NCBI GenBank assembly: GCA_030614505.1
Contig: JAUWTX010000111.1
Location: 1-6,869, forward strand
Origin: Desulfuromonadales bacterium
Lineage (GTDB): Bacteria > Desulfobacterota > Desulfuromonadia > Desulfuromonadales > BM103
Direction: 5' to 3'
DNA: 6,869 nucleotides
In this document: piece by piece, positions 5,717 to 6,869 of the stretch
Layout of the letters: each line of letters begins with the position of its first letter
Numbering within the stretch: the stretch's first letter is position 1
Position numbers and translations under genes: made by a program
The notes under the pieces: model-generated
The model's database searches: none
The model's input: only the letters and a program-made list of their open reading frames with translations
Told to the model about the DNA's origin: nothing

Positions 5717-6869
5717 ATGCAGGCAAAGGATACGAAACTGACGATTTCTGGTTCGGTAACGACTCCGGAATACCAGTCCGAGCCAGGGAAGAAGGTGTTT
5801 TGGATTGGCTTGGGCATCATTGCCGTGGTCGCGGTTGCTGCCATCATCTGGGTTTCATGGGGACTCAAGTCGAAAGAGCAGGAGTTCGAGGTCAATCTGC
5901 AGAAACGGCTTGAGCTGATGGCTGCCACACAGGTGAAGCTGACAGAGGCTCTGTTTGAAACCGCGATTACCCAGGCCAATCGAGTGATCAATTCGGAGCT
6001 TTTCAAGCTTTATGCCGCAGAGGTCCACCTGGTTGAGGATGATGTCTCTCTGCTGGTGTCAGGCCCTCTCCCCGGGCATCCCGAGTTTGACGAGGGCGTG
6101 GCCTCGCTCTCCGCACAATTGCCGATGATGCAGAGTCTGCTGCTTGAGTTCACCCGCATCTCCGGTTACCTCGGAGGGCGGGTGGTCAACCGTAGTGGCA
6201 CGGTTTACATTGCCACGGATGCTACTACCACACCCTTGCGCGTCGATCAGATGGGCATGGTCAAGCAGGTTCTACAGAGTCAGGAACCAAGTTTCGGCCC
6301 TCTGCAGTACACCGGTCTGGGGCTGGTTCTGGAAGCGTTCCTGCCAATTTTCCCCCCTGATGCGAGTGGTCTCGATCATACACCGGTTGCGGTCCTGATG
6401 TTGACCAAGGTGGTGGGTGAGCGCATCAACGAAATGCATACCAGCAGCCTGCTGGAGAAAGGGGAGCGGATTCGCCTGGTGCAGAAGGCTGCAGAAGGTT
6501 ACGAAGAGATCGTGCCCTGGCTGCCCGGACAACTTCAGAGTATCGGCACACCTCTGGAGCTTGACCGGAAAGAACAGCTGTTGTTTGCGGTTCGCTCGTC
6601 ACTTACTGGTGAAGAAGATACTTATTCTCTTGGCGTCCCGATCACCGGGCCTGACTGGTGGGTCATCGTCGAAGCGAATTACGACATAGCACGCGAATCC
6701 CTGCGAGGTCAGGGAAAAGCGTTGATGAGCATTGCCGTACTGCTGATCCTCTTCTTCGCAGTTACCTTCGGTGCCGTCTGGGCTCTGTTAGTCCGTAACC
6801 AGGAGCGCAAGGTTTCCAGACACTTTGAGCAGTTGGCCCAGGAAATTGAAAGTCAGCGACAATTGCTTG
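5717..6869 (+). CDS. Two-pass membrane sensor with cache-like periplasmic domain, C-terminal output outside window
   Basis: Open frame with 384 complete codons and no stop before the right edge. Residues 1-26 are cytoplasmic, 27-49 is the first membrane helix, about 50-334 is periplasmic, 335-358 is the second helix, and 359-384 begins a charged helix (ERKVSRHFEQLAQEIESQRQ) of the kind that leads into PAS, GGDEF, kinase or similar domains. The periplasmic part looks like a double cache sensor: GRVVNRSGTVYIATD (154-168) fits a cache strand-turn-strand, and SLGVPITGPDWWVIVEANYD (304-323) fits the end of a membrane-near cache module. It follows the LapG-like gene by 33 bases, the position where a LapD-type controller would be expected, but LapD has a much shorter periplasmic domain (roughly 130 residues) and starts nearly at its first membrane helix. 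Candidate role: regulator of protease or adhesin. The output domain is not visible, so the enzyme class is unknown. Confidence 0.82.
   Translation, partial: MQAKDTKLTISGSVTTPEYQSEPGKKVFWIGLGIIAVVAVAAIIWVSWGLKSKEQEFEVNLQKRLELMAATQVKLTEALFETAITQANRVINSELFKLYAAEVHLVEDDVSLLVSGPLPGHPEFDEGVASLSAQLPMMQSLLLEFTRISGYLGGRVVNRSGTVYIATDATTTPLRVDQMGMVKQVLQSQEPSFGPLQYTGLGLVLEAFLPIFPPDASGLDHTPVAVLMLTKVVGERINEMHTSSLLEKGERIRLVQKAAEGYEEIVPWLPGQLQSIGTPLELDRKEQLLFAVRSSLTGEEDTYSLGVPITGPDWWVIVEANYDIARESLRGQGKALMSIAVLLILFFAVTFGAVWALLVRNQERKVSRHFEQLAQEIESQRQLL

Larger units (their letters stand above)
1329..6869 (+). other. Probable operon: transporter, fusion protein, protease, sensor
   Basis: Four rightward genes with gaps of 12, 14 and 33 bases and no hairpin followed by T-run between them, so they are likely transcribed together from the region upstream of 1329. 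The order export ATPase, adaptor, LapG-like protease, membrane sensor suggests that secretion and release of one adhesin are controlled as a unit. An extra internal promoter cannot be excluded; the operon may continue past the right edge. Confidence 0.75.

Noticed and set aside
5717..6869. Canonical LapD
   Set aside because: The periplasmic region is about twice the LapD length with cache-like motifs, and there is a 26-residue cytoplasmic N-tail. The output domain is not in the window, so a LapD-like output cannot be excluded, only the canonical sensor part.

Overview
The window carries most of a type I secretion locus of the Lap (large adhesion protein) type. It holds a TolC-family outer-membrane channel read leftward, cut by the left edge. 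Divergent from it is a rightward cluster of an ABC transporter with a dead C39-like domain (LapB-like), an HlyD-family membrane fusion protein (LapC-like), a LapG-like periplasmic cysteine protease, and the 5' part of a two-pass membrane sensor cut by the right edge. The organism is probably a Gram-negative proteobacterium, because it has TolC, HlyD and periplasmic signal sequences. The unusual sensor in place of a LapD next to lapG makes me lean towards a deltaproteobacterium (Desulfuromonadales-like), but this is inference only.

Layout: 1-995 minus strand, TolC-like channel (3' end missing). 996-1328, a divergent intergenic region of 333 bp with candidate promoters for both directions and a small palindrome, but no gene. 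1329-3575, ABC transporter. 3588-4973, membrane fusion protein. 4988-5683, LapG-like protease. 5717-6869, cache-type sensor, open at the edge. The four rightward genes are separated by only 12, 14 and 33 bp, so they are probably one operon. I see no terminator, RNA gene, insertion sequence or CRISPR array.

How the parts fit (established for Pseudomonas fluorescens Lap): the ABC transporter, fusion protein and TolC channel export a giant RTX adhesin that stays lodged in the outer-membrane channel. The periplasmic protease LapG cuts the adhesin N-terminus to free the cell from the surface. The c-di-GMP receptor LapD holds LapG back when c-di-GMP is high. In this window the export parts and protease are recognisable, but the adhesin is not present, and the gene after the protease does not look like LapD in its periplasmic part. 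It has a periplasmic region of about 285 residues with cache-like features. The main point of interest is whether this sensor is an alternative control arm for the protease, tying adhesin release to an extracellular ligand. Its output domain lies beyond the right edge.
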